DNA from: Lachnospiraceae bacterium
GTDB taxonomy: Bacteria > Bacillota > Clostridia > Lachnospirales > Lachnospiraceae
Length of the DNA stretch: 64,000 nt
Assembly: GCA_017427685.1 (NCBI GenBank)
Contig: JAFRSH010000004.1
Coordinates: forward strand, 1-64,000
Direction of reading: 5' to 3'
This document shows positions 40,849 through 49,596 of the stretch, piece by piece; positions within the stretch are counted from its first letter, which is position 1, and each line of letters begins with the position of its first letter. The notes under the pieces are model-generated. The model was not told where the DNA came from. It did no database searches and saw only the letters and a list, made by a program, of their open reading frames with translations. The translations under genes and the position numbers were made by a program.

Positions 40849-40984
40849 CTTCTCCTGCACGAAACATTCTCCGAGAAACGCTTTCGCTCGAGGCCTCACG
40901 TAGCGGTACATAGGAGACCTGAAATACGGTCTCCAAGTACCGACGTTCGTTATCGTTCTCGGAGAATATTTCGGCGCGGAGAAG
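40849..40984 (+). other. Long nested inverted repeat upstream of mnmA
   Basis: An outer pair of arms (40849-40880 and 40954-40984) matches over about 30 bases with a few mismatches; the best block is ATTCTCCGAGAA. Inside it a second stem (40904-40919 with 40928-40942) pairs CGGTAC, then GGAGACC with GGTCTCC, around an 8-base loop. The whole 136-base element would fold into one long hairpin. No T-run follows and no coding frame fills it. It may be a structured RNA leader of mnmA or a small palindromic mobile element. Confidence 0.7.
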
Positions 40985-41023
40985 TGTATATGGACTAGCT
41001 AAGTATATTTAGGAGTACTCTTT

Positions 41024-42151
41024 ATGGCAAAAGTTGTAGTCGGCATGTCCGGCGGTGTAGACAGCGCGGTCGCAGCGTACCTTCTTAAAGAAGCAGGCCA
41101 CGAAGTGATCGGAGTGACGCTTCGTACATGGGAAGCGGATGACGGATCCGTTAGTCGCTGCTGCGAGATCAGTGATGCGCAGGCAGCGGCATGGAAGATC
41201 GGCATCGAATTTCATTCGTTCAACTGCCTCCGCGAGTTCAAGGAAGCGGTTACCGGGCCTTTTATCACCGAATACCTTCGCGGTATGACACCCAATCCTT
41301 GTATCGAATGTAACCGCTACGTCAAGTGGGAGAAGCTACTCCACGCGGCACAGGTTCTCGAAGCCGATTACGTCGCGACCGGTCACTATGCTCATGTCGT
41401 CAGGCTTGCGAACGGGAGATTCTCGGTGAAGCGTGCCGACGATGCCCGCAAGGACCAGACCTACATGCTCTACAAGCTCACACAGGAGCAGCTTTCCAGG
41501 ACTTTGATGCCGCTCGGTGACTACTCGAAGGACGAGGTTCGTGAGATCGCCAGAAGGATCGGGCTTGAAGTAGCGGAAAAGCCCGACTCACAGGAGATCT
41601 GTTTTGTACCGGACGATGATTACGCCGGCTTTATTGAGAAGAACATTTCGAACCCCTTGTTTTGCTCGGGAGAACAGGGAGCCGGTACGGACTGTGGAGG
41701 CACAGTCGTAAACCTTCCCGGTGAAGGGAATTTTGTCGACACAGAGGGAAACATCCTCGGACGCCACAAGGGGATCATCCATTACACTGTCGGCCAGAGG
41801 AGAGGGCTCGGATTACCCCTCGGGTATTACGTATATGTGAGCGAGATAAGGCCGGACACCAATGAAGTTGTCGTAGGTAAAGAAGACGCGATAATGCACA
41901 AAAGCATCATATGCAGGGATGTGAACTACATGGGTTTGCCGGATCTGAACCCGGGTGAGAAAGCGTCTCTCCTCGTAAAGATCCGTTACCATCATGAAGC
42001 AAAGCCTGCGACCCTCGAAGCACTTGAGGACGGCAGGGCGAAGGTTGATTTTGAGGATGCCGTCCGAGCACCCGCACCCGGGCAGTCCGCCGTGTTCTAC
42101 GACGAAGAAGGCTGCGTCGCCGGAGGAGGGATAATCGAGTCGGCCACATAA
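41024..42151 (+). CDS. mnmA: tRNA-specific 2-thiouridylase MnmA
   Basis: MnmA puts sulfur on C2 of the wobble uridine in Lys, Glu and Gln tRNAs. The PP-loop is GMSGGVDSAVAAYLL (residues 5-19). The catalytic cysteines are Cys96 (PNPCIECN, aligned with E. coli Cys102) and Cys193 (SQEICFVPDDDY, aligned with Cys199). A C-terminal beta-barrel domain follows from about residue 240. The length, 375 residues, is normal. The next motif CACATAAGCGTTAAA overlaps its stop codon. Sulfur may come from the desulfurase encoded at 9 kb. Confidence 0.96.
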   Translation: MAKVVVGMSGGVDSAVAAYLLKEAGHEVIGVTLRTWEADDGSVSRCCEISDAQAAAWKIGIEFHSFNCLREFKEAVTGPFITEYLRGMTPNPCIECNRYVKWEKLLHAAQVLEADYVATGHYAHVVRLANGRFSVKRADDARKDQTYMLYKLTQEQLSRTLMPLGDYSKDEVREIARRIGLEVAEKPDSQEICFVPDDDYAGFIEKNISNPLFCSGEQGAGTDCGGTVVNLPGEGNFVDTEGNILGRHKGIIHYTVGQRRGLGLPLGYYVYVSEIRPDTNEVVVGKEDAIMHKSIICRDVNYMGLPDLNPGEKASLLVKIRYHHEAKPATLEALEDGRAKVDFEDAVRAPAPGQSAVFYDEEGCVAGGGIIESAT

Positions 42152-42213
42152 GCGTTAAAAAGGGCTGACAAGATTTGAAAAAAGGCGTGACGGATTTTGA
42201 AAAGAAAAATCCA

Positions 42214-42242
42214 TGGACATGCGTTAGTCTTTCGTGTATAGT
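42214..42242 (+). promoter_or_regulatory. Promoter of the small membrane-protein pair
   Basis: TGGACA (42214-42219), 17 bases, TATAGT (42237-42242), about 45 bases before the first membrane-protein gene and downstream of mnmA. Confidence 0.6.
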
Positions 42243-42291
42243 AATAGTATTGAAACAAAACGGTTGTTAAATAATTAGAGGAGGCGTTGAA

Positions 42292-42684
42292 ATGGCTTGT
42301 TTTACGGTTTCGTTGGCTGAAGCGATCGTAGTCAAGGTGGTTCAGAAGAGGGTCGCAAAGAAAGAAAAGCTCGCAGAGGAGAAGCATGATGCTTCAGTAG
42401 AGAAGCCCCTTATCCCCATGTCGACAAGACTCGGATGGCTCACGAAGCTTCTTTTCGGAGGAAGCGCTCTGCTCGCGTTTGAGCATGTATGGCACGGAGA
42501 GGTTGTTCCGTGGTTCCCGTTCCTGACGGCTATGAACGATTCGGCGGATGCCGTGGAGATGCTACAGGAGATCGGAACGGTCGGTGTTGGTATGGCGGCA
42601 CTCGTAACGGCAGTATGGTTTGTTATGAGCAAGACGGCTCTTTATATCGTCGGACGCCCCGAACTCAAGGGCTCAAGAATGTAA
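42292..42684 (+). CDS. Small membrane protein of unknown function
   Basis: I do not recognise this 130-residue protein. The first 40 residues are a basic/acidic amphipathic stretch (VVKVVQKRVAKKEKLAEEK), followed by two hydrophobic segments (about residues 50-65 and 90-120). It is 12 bases from another small membrane protein, with AGGAGG at both starts, so the two are surely co-expressed and may form one complex. Confidence 0.75.
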   Translation: MACFTVSLAEAIVVKVVQKRVAKKEKLAEEKHDASVEKPLIPMSTRLGWLTKLLFGGSALLAFEHVWHGEVVPWFPFLTAMNDSADAVEMLQEIGTVGVGMAALVTAVWFVMSKTALYIVGRPELKGSRM

Positions 42685-42696
42685 GGAGGCGCCGGG

Positions 42697-43038
42697 ATGA
42701 CATTACTTATTACTGTATTTGCAGCGGTAGCGGTTACCGTGAAGTGGTATAACCGCAAGAATGACGACATGAGACTCGGAAGTCTCGCACTTATGTACTG
42801 GGGCGCTTCGCTCATGTGGTTCGTGGATGCGATCGCCGAGTATATCGAGCTTGAGGCTGAGTTCTTTGCTCCCGAGGCGGCAGACATGCTCAATGATTCG
42901 TTCCTTGGACTTTCGGTAGTTGCACTCGGACTTGTTATCTGGGTAGTAAGACTTCTTATCGCCGACCCCAAGGGCGTCGTTAAGAAAGCTATCGGACGCG
43001 GGACAGCTACAGCGGAAGCTGAGACCGGTAAAGAGTGA
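42697..43038 (+). CDS. Small membrane protein of unknown function, partner of the preceding gene
   Basis: A 113-residue protein with about three hydrophobic segments (residues 2-17, 28-46, 70-92) and an Ala/Thr/Glu tail. The WYNRKNDDMRLGSLALMYWGASLMWFVD region is notable for aromatic residues but matches nothing I know. A hairpin follows the gene. Confidence 0.75.
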   Translation: MTLLITVFAAVAVTVKWYNRKNDDMRLGSLALMYWGASLMWFVDAIAEYIELEAEFFAPEAADMLNDSFLGLSVVALGLVIWVVRLLIADPKGVVKKAIGRGTATAEAETGKE

Positions 43039-43074
43039 TCCGTTAAATGAGTTTTGATCAGAATATGTTTTAGG

Positions 43075-43097
43075 GAAGGAGGTTAAAGGCCTCCTTC
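43075..43097 (+). terminator. Terminator-like hairpin
   Basis: GAAGGAGG (43075-43082) pairs with CCTCCTTC (43090-43097) across a 7-base loop, followed only by TTGCAG. Weak as a terminator, but placed after the membrane-protein pair and before larB. Confidence 0.45.
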
Positions 43098-43187
43098 TTG
43101 CAGTATTTGAGACTTGATTTTTAAGCCGCTGAAATGGGATAATCATAGATAGGCTGACATGAAAGCCGCATTAAAGAGGTATGTGAG

Positions 43188-43940
43188 ATGACAGGAACGG
43201 AAGAGATCCTTGAGAAGGTCGCACGTGGCGAGATGTCCGTCGCAGAGGCGGAGAAAGCCCTGAAGAGCGGGTCGTACGCGGAGCTCGGGTTCGCCAAGCT
43301 TGACACGGGCAGGAGCACGAGGAGCGGATTCCCTGAGGTCGTATACTGCGAAGGCAAGCAGGACGATCACCTCGTGAGTATCTGCAAGAGGCTCTTTGAG
43401 GATGAGGGGCGGCTCTTCGGCACCAGGGCGAATGAGCATCAGTTTGAGCTTGTAAAGAATGCCCTGCCGAGTGCGGAGTATGACCCCGTGAGCCGTATCA
43501 TAAGGGCTGGAAAGCCCTTGGAGAAGGCAGGTACTGTAGCGATCTGCTGCGGCGGAACCTCTGACGTGCCGGTCGCCGAGGAGGCAGCTCAGACAGCCGA
43601 ATTCTTCGGATGCAACGTGGAGCGGATCTACGACGTGGGAGTGAGCGGGCTTCACAGGCTCCTCTCGAAGACAGAAACCATCCGTAAGGCGAACTGTGTG
43701 GTCGCCATCGCCGGGATGGAGGGAGCTCTTGCAAGCGTTGTGGGCGGACTTGTGAGCGTCCCTGTGATAGCCGTACCGACATCGGTAGGCTACGGAGCGA
43801 ATTTTGAAGGACTCTCCGCACTTCTCTCCATGATCAATTCATGTGCCAACGGAGTTGCGGTAGTAAACATAGACAACGGTTACGGAGCCGGGTATCTCTC
43901 GGCCCAAATAAACAGACTGGCTGTACAGGGAAAGAAGTGA
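43188..43940 (+). CDS. larB: Nickel-pincer cofactor biosynthesis protein LarB
   Basis: LarB carboxylates the pyridinium ring of nicotinic acid adenine dinucleotide and hydrolyses it, the first step to the nickel-pincer nucleotide of lactate racemase-type enzymes. The 250 residues include the PurE-like C-terminal half: AICCGGTSDVPVAEEAAQTAEFFG, AIAGMEGALASVVGGL and AVPTSVGYGANFEGLSALLSMINSCANGV. larC follows after about 50 bases. larE, which supplies sulfur, and larA-type enzymes are not in this window. Confidence 0.93.
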   Translation: MTGTEEILEKVARGEMSVAEAEKALKSGSYAELGFAKLDTGRSTRSGFPEVVYCEGKQDDHLVSICKRLFEDEGRLFGTRANEHQFELVKNALPSAEYDPVSRIIRAGKPLEKAGTVAICCGGTSDVPVAEEAAQTAEFFGCNVERIYDVGVSGLHRLLSKTETIRKANCVVAIAGMEGALASVVGGLVSVPVIAVPTSVGYGANFEGLSALLSMINSCANGVAVVNIDNGYGAGYLSAQINRLAVQGKK

Positions 43941-43993
43941 ACTGATCAAATGTGCCCGGCGGGGCAGCTATCAAAGAAAGAAAAGGTATCGGA

Positions 43994-45367
43994 ATGAAGA
44001 CTTTATATCTTGATTGCGGCAGCGGGATCAGCGGCGACATGACAGTCGGAGCGCTGCTCGACCTCGGAGCTGACGAAAGCGTGATGAGGAAAGCCCTCGA
44101 AGGGCTCTGCAAGGAAGGCGTTAAGATCGTTACCGGACGTGTGATGAAGAACGCCGTCGAGTGCTTTGATTTCGATGTCGTTCTCGACGAAGAGCATGAC
44201 AACCACGACCATGACATGGATTACCTTTACGGGCATCTTCATGAGCACGATCACGAGCATGAACATGAGCACGATCACGAGCATGAACATGAGCACCATC
44301 ACGACCATGACCACGAGCATGAACATGAACATCATCATGATCATGACCACGAGCATGAGCATCATCACGACCATGAGCATCACCATGTCCACAGAAACCT
44401 TGCGGATGTGGAGAAGATCCTCGACGGTCTCGAGATGACTCCTGCAGCAAGAGCACTTGCGGGGAAGGTCTTCAGGATCCTCGCCGAGGCCGAAGCGAGG
44501 GCACACGGCAAGGATGTACATGAGGTTCACTTCCACGAAGTGGGAGCACTCGATTCGATCGCGGATATTGTTGCTACAGCGGTCTGCTTTGACAACCTCG
44601 GCATAGAGAGGGTTGTGATCCCGAAGATCTGTGAAGGTACCGGCACCGTCAGATGCGCTCACGGGATCCTTCCGATCCCCGTACCCGCGGTAATGAACGT
44701 CGCTTCCGCTCACGGACTCCCTCTGTCGATAACGGACAGGAAGGTCGAACTGATCACTCCCACGGGAGCCGCTTTTGCTGCAGCCGTGATGACGGACAGC
44801 AAGCTCCCCGAATCTTTCGTGCCTTTGAAGGTCGGACTTGGTGCGGGCAAGCGCGCTTATGAGTACCCGAGTATCCTGAGAGCAGTACTGTTTGAGAGCG
44901 ATGATAACAGTGCCGGTGGTAAGTCTGCTGATGCCTGTGCAGATTCTGTATGGAAACTCGAAACCAACATCGACGACAGCACGGGAGAACAGCTCGGATT
45001 CGTCATGGAGCTCCTTATGGGCGCCGGAGCGAGGGATGTGTTCTATACACCGGTCTACATGAAAAAGAATCGCCCCGCATGGCTTCTCACGGTGATCTGC
45101 GATAAAGACTCGATCACAACCATGGAGGACGTGATATTTAAGAACACGACCACGATCGGTATACGCAGACAGGTGATGGAAAGAACATGCCTGCCCCGAA
45201 AGAAGGCGGTTGTCTCCACGGAGTACGGAGACGTGGAAGTCAAGATCTGTACCTACAAAGGCACTGAGAAGGTTTACCCCGAGTATGAAAGTGCAGCCGC
45301 TATCGCCAGGGAAAAGAACATCCCTGTCGGTGAGGTCTTTGAAAAAGCAGTAAAGAACTATAAATGA
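43994..45367 (+). CDS. larC: Nickel insertion protein LarC with a long His-rich segment
   Basis: LarC inserts nickel into the pincer nucleotide in a CTP-dependent reaction. The 457-residue protein starts TLYLDCGSGISGDMTVGALLDLG and has the family blocks DVHEVHFHEVGALDSIADIV, ELITPTGAAFAAA and SNIDDSTGEQ-like ETNIDDSTGEQLGFVMELL. About residues 66-135 are a spacer of alternating His with Asp or Glu, over 30 histidines, suited to nickel binding. Unlike Lactobacillus plantarum, where LarC is made by ribosomal frameshift between larC1 and larC2, this is one uninterrupted frame. The ATG at 43994 is chosen over a GTG at 43952 by homology. Confidence 0.94.
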   Translation: MKTLYLDCGSGISGDMTVGALLDLGADESVMRKALEGLCKEGVKIVTGRVMKNAVECFDFDVVLDEEHDNHDHDMDYLYGHLHEHDHEHEHEHDHEHEHEHHHDHDHEHEHEHHHDHDHEHEHHHDHEHHHVHRNLADVEKILDGLEMTPAARALAGKVFRILAEAEARAHGKDVHEVHFHEVGALDSIADIVATAVCFDNLGIERVVIPKICEGTGTVRCAHGILPIPVPAVMNVASAHGLPLSITDRKVELITPTGAAFAAAVMTDSKLPESFVPLKVGLGAGKRAYEYPSILRAVLFESDDNSAGGKSADACADSVWKLETNIDDSTGEQLGFVMELLMGAGARDVFYTPVYMKKNRPAWLLTVICDKDSITTMEDVIFKNTTTIGIRRQVMERTCLPRKKAVVSTEYGDVEVKICTYKGTEKVYPEYESAAAIAREKNIPVGEVFEKAVKNYK

Positions 45368-45415
45368 GGCGGATCAGCCCTGCAAATCCGATAAGGAATC
45401 CGGAAAGGAACAGAA

Positions 45416-45913
45416 ATGAACAGTTTTGATGAATTGGTCGAGGTTGTCGCCCGCCTCAGAGGAGAAGGCGGGTGCCCCTGGGACAGGGAGCAGACGCATG
45501 CGAGCCTTAAGGCGACGTGCATCGAAGAGGCGGCAGAAGTGGTCTGCGGCATTAACATTTTGGACAAAACAGGCAACGCTTCGAACCTCTGCGAGGAGCT
45601 CGGCGACCTCCTGCTCCAGGTTGTCATGCATGCGCAGATAGCGCAGGAAGAAGGTCTTTTCACGATCGATGACGTGATCAAAGCAATCACGGAGAAGATG
45701 ATCCGCAGGCATCCCCATGTATTTGGAGAGGTTACGGTCTCGGACACCGGAGAAGTTTTGAAGAACTGGGAAGAGATCAAGAAACTCGAGAAGAAGGGCA
45801 AGATCGATGACGACCCTTACATCTACGACGCGTTTGACGAGTCGGTCGGGCTCATTGAGAGAGCACGCGTGAGAAAAGAAGAAAAGCGGAGAAAACAATG
45901 TACGAAATCGTAA
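45416..45913 (+). CDS. mazG: MazG-type nucleoside triphosphate pyrophosphohydrolase
   Basis: A single-domain MazG (165 residues; the E. coli protein has two domains). Motifs: LRGEGGCPWDREQTHASLK, EEAAEVV and CEELGDLLLQVVMHAQIA, which provide the metal-binding Glu/Asp residues, then RRHPHVFG. It probably removes non-canonical or surplus nucleoside triphosphates. Its last 16 bases overlap the following kinase gene in another frame. Confidence 0.92.
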   Translation: MNSFDELVEVVARLRGEGGCPWDREQTHASLKATCIEEAAEVVCGINILDKTGNASNLCEELGDLLLQVVMHAQIAQEEGLFTIDDVIKAITEKMIRRHPHVFGEVTVSDTGEVLKNWEEIKKLEKKGKIDDDPYIYDAFDESVGLIERARVRKEEKRRKQCTKS

Positions 45914-48732
45914 TAGGTATTCAGGTCGCCAGCATAATCATTCTTTTTGCGGAATGCTGGGTGATAATGACCAACTGGAAGGGAATGCTGCACTCGTATC
46001 TCTTCCTGGGTTGTGTGGCAACCATCGTTACAAACGTCGGCTACCTCCTTGAACTGGTCTCGCAGACCGAGGAGAGCTTCTTTAATTCGCTCAGATTGTC
46101 TTATTTCGGCAAGATATGGATCGTTTTTGCCCTGTTCCTCTTCATATCGGAGCTCGTCAGAGTCATGGTCCCCCGTGTTTTAAAGGCGGTTCTGGCTGTT
46201 ATAAACGTCGGCGTCTATGTTATGGTCTTTACGACCAGGCAAACGGGGCTGTATTATCAGGACCTGTTTTTCTTTTTCAACAACAAATTCCCCGTGCTCG
46301 GACACAGGGACGGTATAGGTCATATCTGGTGGGACATAGTATTGTTCCTGTACGTCGCATGCGGAATGACGCTCCTGATAGTTTCGATATTCAAGGAACG
46401 CAAGCTTCTTGCCAGAAAGAGGCTCATCATGGTCTGCATCGCGATCGCGATACAGGCGATAGCGCTTATACTTCAGGTCATCAAATACCCCGAATTCACG
46501 AATTACTACGATCTGACGATGATCGGTTACCCCATAGCAAATGTTTTCATGCTGATCGCTATCTTCAGATATAAGCTTCTCGATCATGACGCCCTTGTCA
46601 AGGAGTACATCATCGATGAGCTTTCCGAAGGCATCATAACCGTCAGCGTTGACAACAAGATCAGCTATTATAACAAGCCGGCACTTGCCTTGATGCCGGA
46701 GATCAAGACCGATCCCGGGAAGGTCATAACGATGCTCGTCAACTCTGTCGAGAACCACGAACCGATCAGGATCAACGACAACGTTTATGTTCCCGCCACG
46801 AGTGTTCTGCATGACGAGGAGCGTGTCGTCGGAACCGTTTACGTTATGGACGATGACACAGAGCACTTCAGATATATGGACGACCTCAGGGAGCAGACGC
46901 TTATAGCCGAGAATGCGAGCAAAGCCAAGTCCTCATTTCTTGCGAACATGTCGCATGAGATCAGAACGCCCATCAATGCGGTGCTCGGAATGGATGAGAT
47001 GATCATAAGAGAGAGCAGCGAGAAAGAGATCCGTGCTTACGCGCTCGATATCAGAAACGCCGGAAGGTCGCTGCTGTCACTCATTAACGACATCCTGGAT
47101 TTCTCGAAGATCGAGGAAGGCAGGATGGAGATAATCCCTGTCCAGTACGAGCTTTCATCGCTCGTTAACGACCTCGTGAACATGATCAGGGACAGGGCGG
47201 AGAAGAAGGGGCTTGCACTCGATGTGAAAGCCGACGAGAACATCCCGCACATACTCTACGGCGATGAAGTCAGGATCAAGCAGGTTGTCCTTAATCTTCT
47301 GACCAATTCCGTCAAGTACACAAACTCAGGTACGGTCACGCTTGAAGTCGGATACGAAAAGACTTCTGACCGTCAGATCAGCCTTAAATTCCGTGTGGCC
47401 GATACCGGTATCGGGATGAAGGAAGAAGACATGGACAAGCTCTTCACGCCATTTACAAGGATCGAGGAGAAGCGTAATCGCTCAATCGAAGGTACGGGGC
47501 TCGGTATGAGCATCGTCACACAGCTTCTGACGCTTATGGGCAGTGATCTTGAGGTACACAGCGTCTATGGGGAGGGCTCGGAGTTCTCTTTCGCGATCGC
47601 TCAGGACGTTGTAAAATGGGATCCCATGGGCAATCTTACCGAGAGGTTTGTATCGGCAAGTGAACAGGCAGGCGAATACCATGAGCTGTTCCATGCTCCC
47701 GGGGCGCGCATTCTTGTTGTGGATGATACAGAGGTCAATCTCGCGGTCGTAAAGAATCTCTTAAAGAGGACGCAGGTGGTCGTTGATACCGTTACATCCG
47801 GGAAAGCAGCGATCGAGGCAGCCGGAGCCACCGATTACGACATCATGTTCATCGACCATATGATGCCCGAAATGGACGGGATAGAGACGCTTCACAGGAT
47901 AAAGCAGGATCATCACAGGGAAGGGACTGAGTATATCGCCCTTACGGCCAACGCTGTTTCGGGGTCGCGAGAGATGTATATCTCGGAGGGCTTCGACGAT
48001 TACCTCTCCAAACCGATAGACGGCAGAAGACTTGAAGAGATGTTGAAGAATTACCTTCCAAAGGATAAAATAGAGAAGTACGACCCGAACGCGGAAGGTG
48101 ACGTTGAAGAAAAGGACGCTGCCGCAGAAGGGTCTCCGGAGAGACCGCAGATTATTCCGGAGTGGATCTTTGCGATCGAAGAACTCGACGTCCCGAAGGG
48201 CGTGTCGGGATGCGGCTCACAGGAGAGCTTTATGTCCGTGCTGGAGGTATTTCATAAGACAGCGGGGCAGAAAGCCGACGAGATCGAGAGATACTTTAAC
48301 GAAGAGGACTGGGAGAATTACACGGTCAAGGTCCACGCCTTGAAAAGCTCAGCCGCGATCATCGGGGCGCAGGAGCTCTCAGACAGGGCAAAGAAGCTTG
48401 AAGCGGCAGGTAAAGAACGTGATACGGCGGTGATCCTTGAAGGAACGGCAAGCCTTTTGAACGATTACAGAACTCTTGATGCTGCGTTGTCAGGGTTTGA
48501 CGCCGGGAGCGCTGACGCTCCGGAGCTTTCGGATGATATGCGAAAAGATGCGTTTGAAACTATCGTTTCACTGGCGGAGAGCATGGACTATGGGCTTCTT
48601 GAGCAGCTTCTGCGTGACCTCAAGGGTTACAGGCTCACAGAGGAGGATGCAGGGATCGTCAGGGAAGCCGAAGAAAGGCTGATGCAGCTCGACTGGGATG
48701 GGATCGCCGAAACGGTAAGATCGGTGATCTGA
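45898..48732 (+). CDS. 7TM hybrid histidine kinase with PAS, receiver and Hpt domains
   Basis: A 944-residue phosphorelay kinase. Seven predicted membrane helices (about residues 1-220) resemble the histidine-kinase 7TM module. A PAS-like domain (about 235-325), then HisKA with phospho-His353 (NMSHEIRTPINAVLGM), HATPase_c (NLLTNSVKYT, DTGIGMK, GTGLGMSIV), a receiver (phospho-Asp653 in MFIDHMMPEMDG) and an Hpt domain (His813 in VHALKSSAAIIG) follow. It is close in design to the kinase at 23.8 kb. The next gene encodes a double-receiver protein, the likely final acceptor. Confidence 0.93.
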   Translation: MYEIVIGIQVASIIILFAECWVIMTNWKGMLHSYLFLGCVATIVTNVGYLLELVSQTEESFFNSLRLSYFGKIWIVFALFLFISELVRVMVPRVLKAVLAVINVGVYVMVFTTRQTGLYYQDLFFFFNNKFPVLGHRDGIGHIWWDIVLFLYVACGMTLLIVSIFKERKLLARKRLIMVCIAIAIQAIALILQVIKYPEFTNYYDLTMIGYPIANVFMLIAIFRYKLLDHDALVKEYIIDELSEGIITVSVDNKISYYNKPALALMPEIKTDPGKVITMLVNSVENHEPIRINDNVYVPATSVLHDEERVVGTVYVMDDDTEHFRYMDDLREQTLIAENASKAKSSFLANMSHEIRTPINAVLGMDEMIIRESSEKEIRAYALDIRNAGRSLLSLINDILDFSKIEEGRMEIIPVQYELSSLVNDLVNMIRDRAEKKGLALDVKADENIPHILYGDEVRIKQVVLNLLTNSVKYTNSGTVTLEVGYEKTSDRQISLKFRVADTGIGMKEEDMDKLFTPFTRIEEKRNRSIEGTGLGMSIVTQLLTLMGSDLEVHSVYGEGSEFSFAIAQDVVKWDPMGNLTERFVSASEQAGEYHELFHAPGARILVVDDTEVNLAVVKNLLKRTQVVVDTVTSGKAAIEAAGATDYDIMFIDHMMPEMDGIETLHRIKQDHHREGTEYIALTANAVSGSREMYISEGFDDYLSKPIDGRRLEEMLKNYLPKDKIEKYDPNAEGDVEEKDAAAEGSPERPQIIPEWIFAIEELDVPKGVSGCGSQESFMSVLEVFHKTAGQKADEIERYFNEEDWENYTVKVHALKSSAAIIGAQELSDRAKKLEAAGKERDTAVILEGTASLLNDYRTLDAALSGFDAGSADAPELSDDMRKDAFETIVSLAESMDYGLLEQLLRDLKGYRLTEEDAGIVREAEERLMQLDWDGIAETVRSVI

Positions 48733-48792
48733 AAGAGAAAGCAAAGATAAGAGGCTTTGTGAAACGCTGATGTGTTTGAGGAGGTTTTGAAA

Positions 48793-49563
48793 ATGAACAC
48801 GGGTTTGGCAAACAGAGGAACAATTCTTGTTATCAGTGACACGGACAGTTTCCTCGCAAAGAGTCTGGTGGGAAAGCTCGGACAAAAGGGGCTTGACGCT
48901 GTATTTGTTCATGACGAGATCAAAGAGATCGAGCCGCATAAGAGCAATACCTCGCTCATGATACTCTTTATGAACGAAGGACTACAGATCAAGACCAAAT
49001 CGCTTGTGTATATCAAGGACATCGCGAGCGACACGAACGCCGGGATCATACTCGTGGGAGACGACTCGGGATTTGACAGCATTAAAAAGACTATCCCCGA
49101 AACCTATGTGCTCGAGAAATTTAAGAGACCTCTCGTAATGGACGATCTGATCGAGCGCATTGAGAGATACATGGAGGAGAACACCGGCGAGGGACGCAAA
49201 AAAACGATCCTGATAGTTGACGATGATATTACCTACATGAGGACAGTCTACGAATGGCTCAAGGACACCTACCACGTCGGGATGGCTTCGAGCGGTGTTC
49301 AGGCGATCAGCTACCTCGCCAAGAACAAGGCGGATCTCGTGCTCCTTGATTATGAGATGCCGATCGCGAACGGACCTCAGGTCATGCAGATGCTCAAGAG
49401 TGATTCGGAGACAGAAGCGATACCCGTCATGTTCCTCACCGGTCACAGCGAGAGGGAGAGCGTTATGAGTGTCATAGACCTCAAGCCCGCGGATTATCTG
49501 CTTAAATCGATCGGGAAAGACAATATCTTAAAAAAGCTCGGTGATTTCTTCGGGAGGTACTGA
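48793..49563 (+). CDS. Double receiver protein, first receiver degenerate
   Basis: A 256-residue protein. Residues 1-130 have the alpha/beta pattern of a receiver (TILVISDTDSFLAKSL at strand 1) but no phosphorylatable Asp at the end of strand 3 (MILFMNEGLQ). Residues 140-256 are a complete receiver: ILIVDDDITYMRTVYEWL, Asp in LVLLDYEMPIANG, Thr in FLTGHSE. There is no DNA-binding or enzymatic output domain, so it probably works through protein contacts in the phosphorelay of the preceding kinase. The ATG at 48793, eight bases behind GAGGAGG, is the start. Confidence 0.88.
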   Translation: MNTGLANRGTILVISDTDSFLAKSLVGKLGQKGLDAVFVHDEIKEIEPHKSNTSLMILFMNEGLQIKTKSLVYIKDIASDTNAGIILVGDDSGFDSIKKTIPETYVLEKFKRPLVMDDLIERIERYMEENTGEGRKKTILIVDDDITYMRTVYEWLKDTYHVGMASSGVQAISYLAKNKADLVLLDYEMPIANGPQVMQMLKSDSETEAIPVMFLTGHSERESVMSVIDLKPADYLLKSIGKDNILKKLGDFFGRY

Positions 49564-49596
49564 GACGTAAAGCATAAAGGATTAAGGGTAAAAAAG

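Noticed and set aside
44003..44713. Met/Val-rich open frame on the - strand of larC
   Set aside because: It is the antisense of the His-rich codons and has no start signal.
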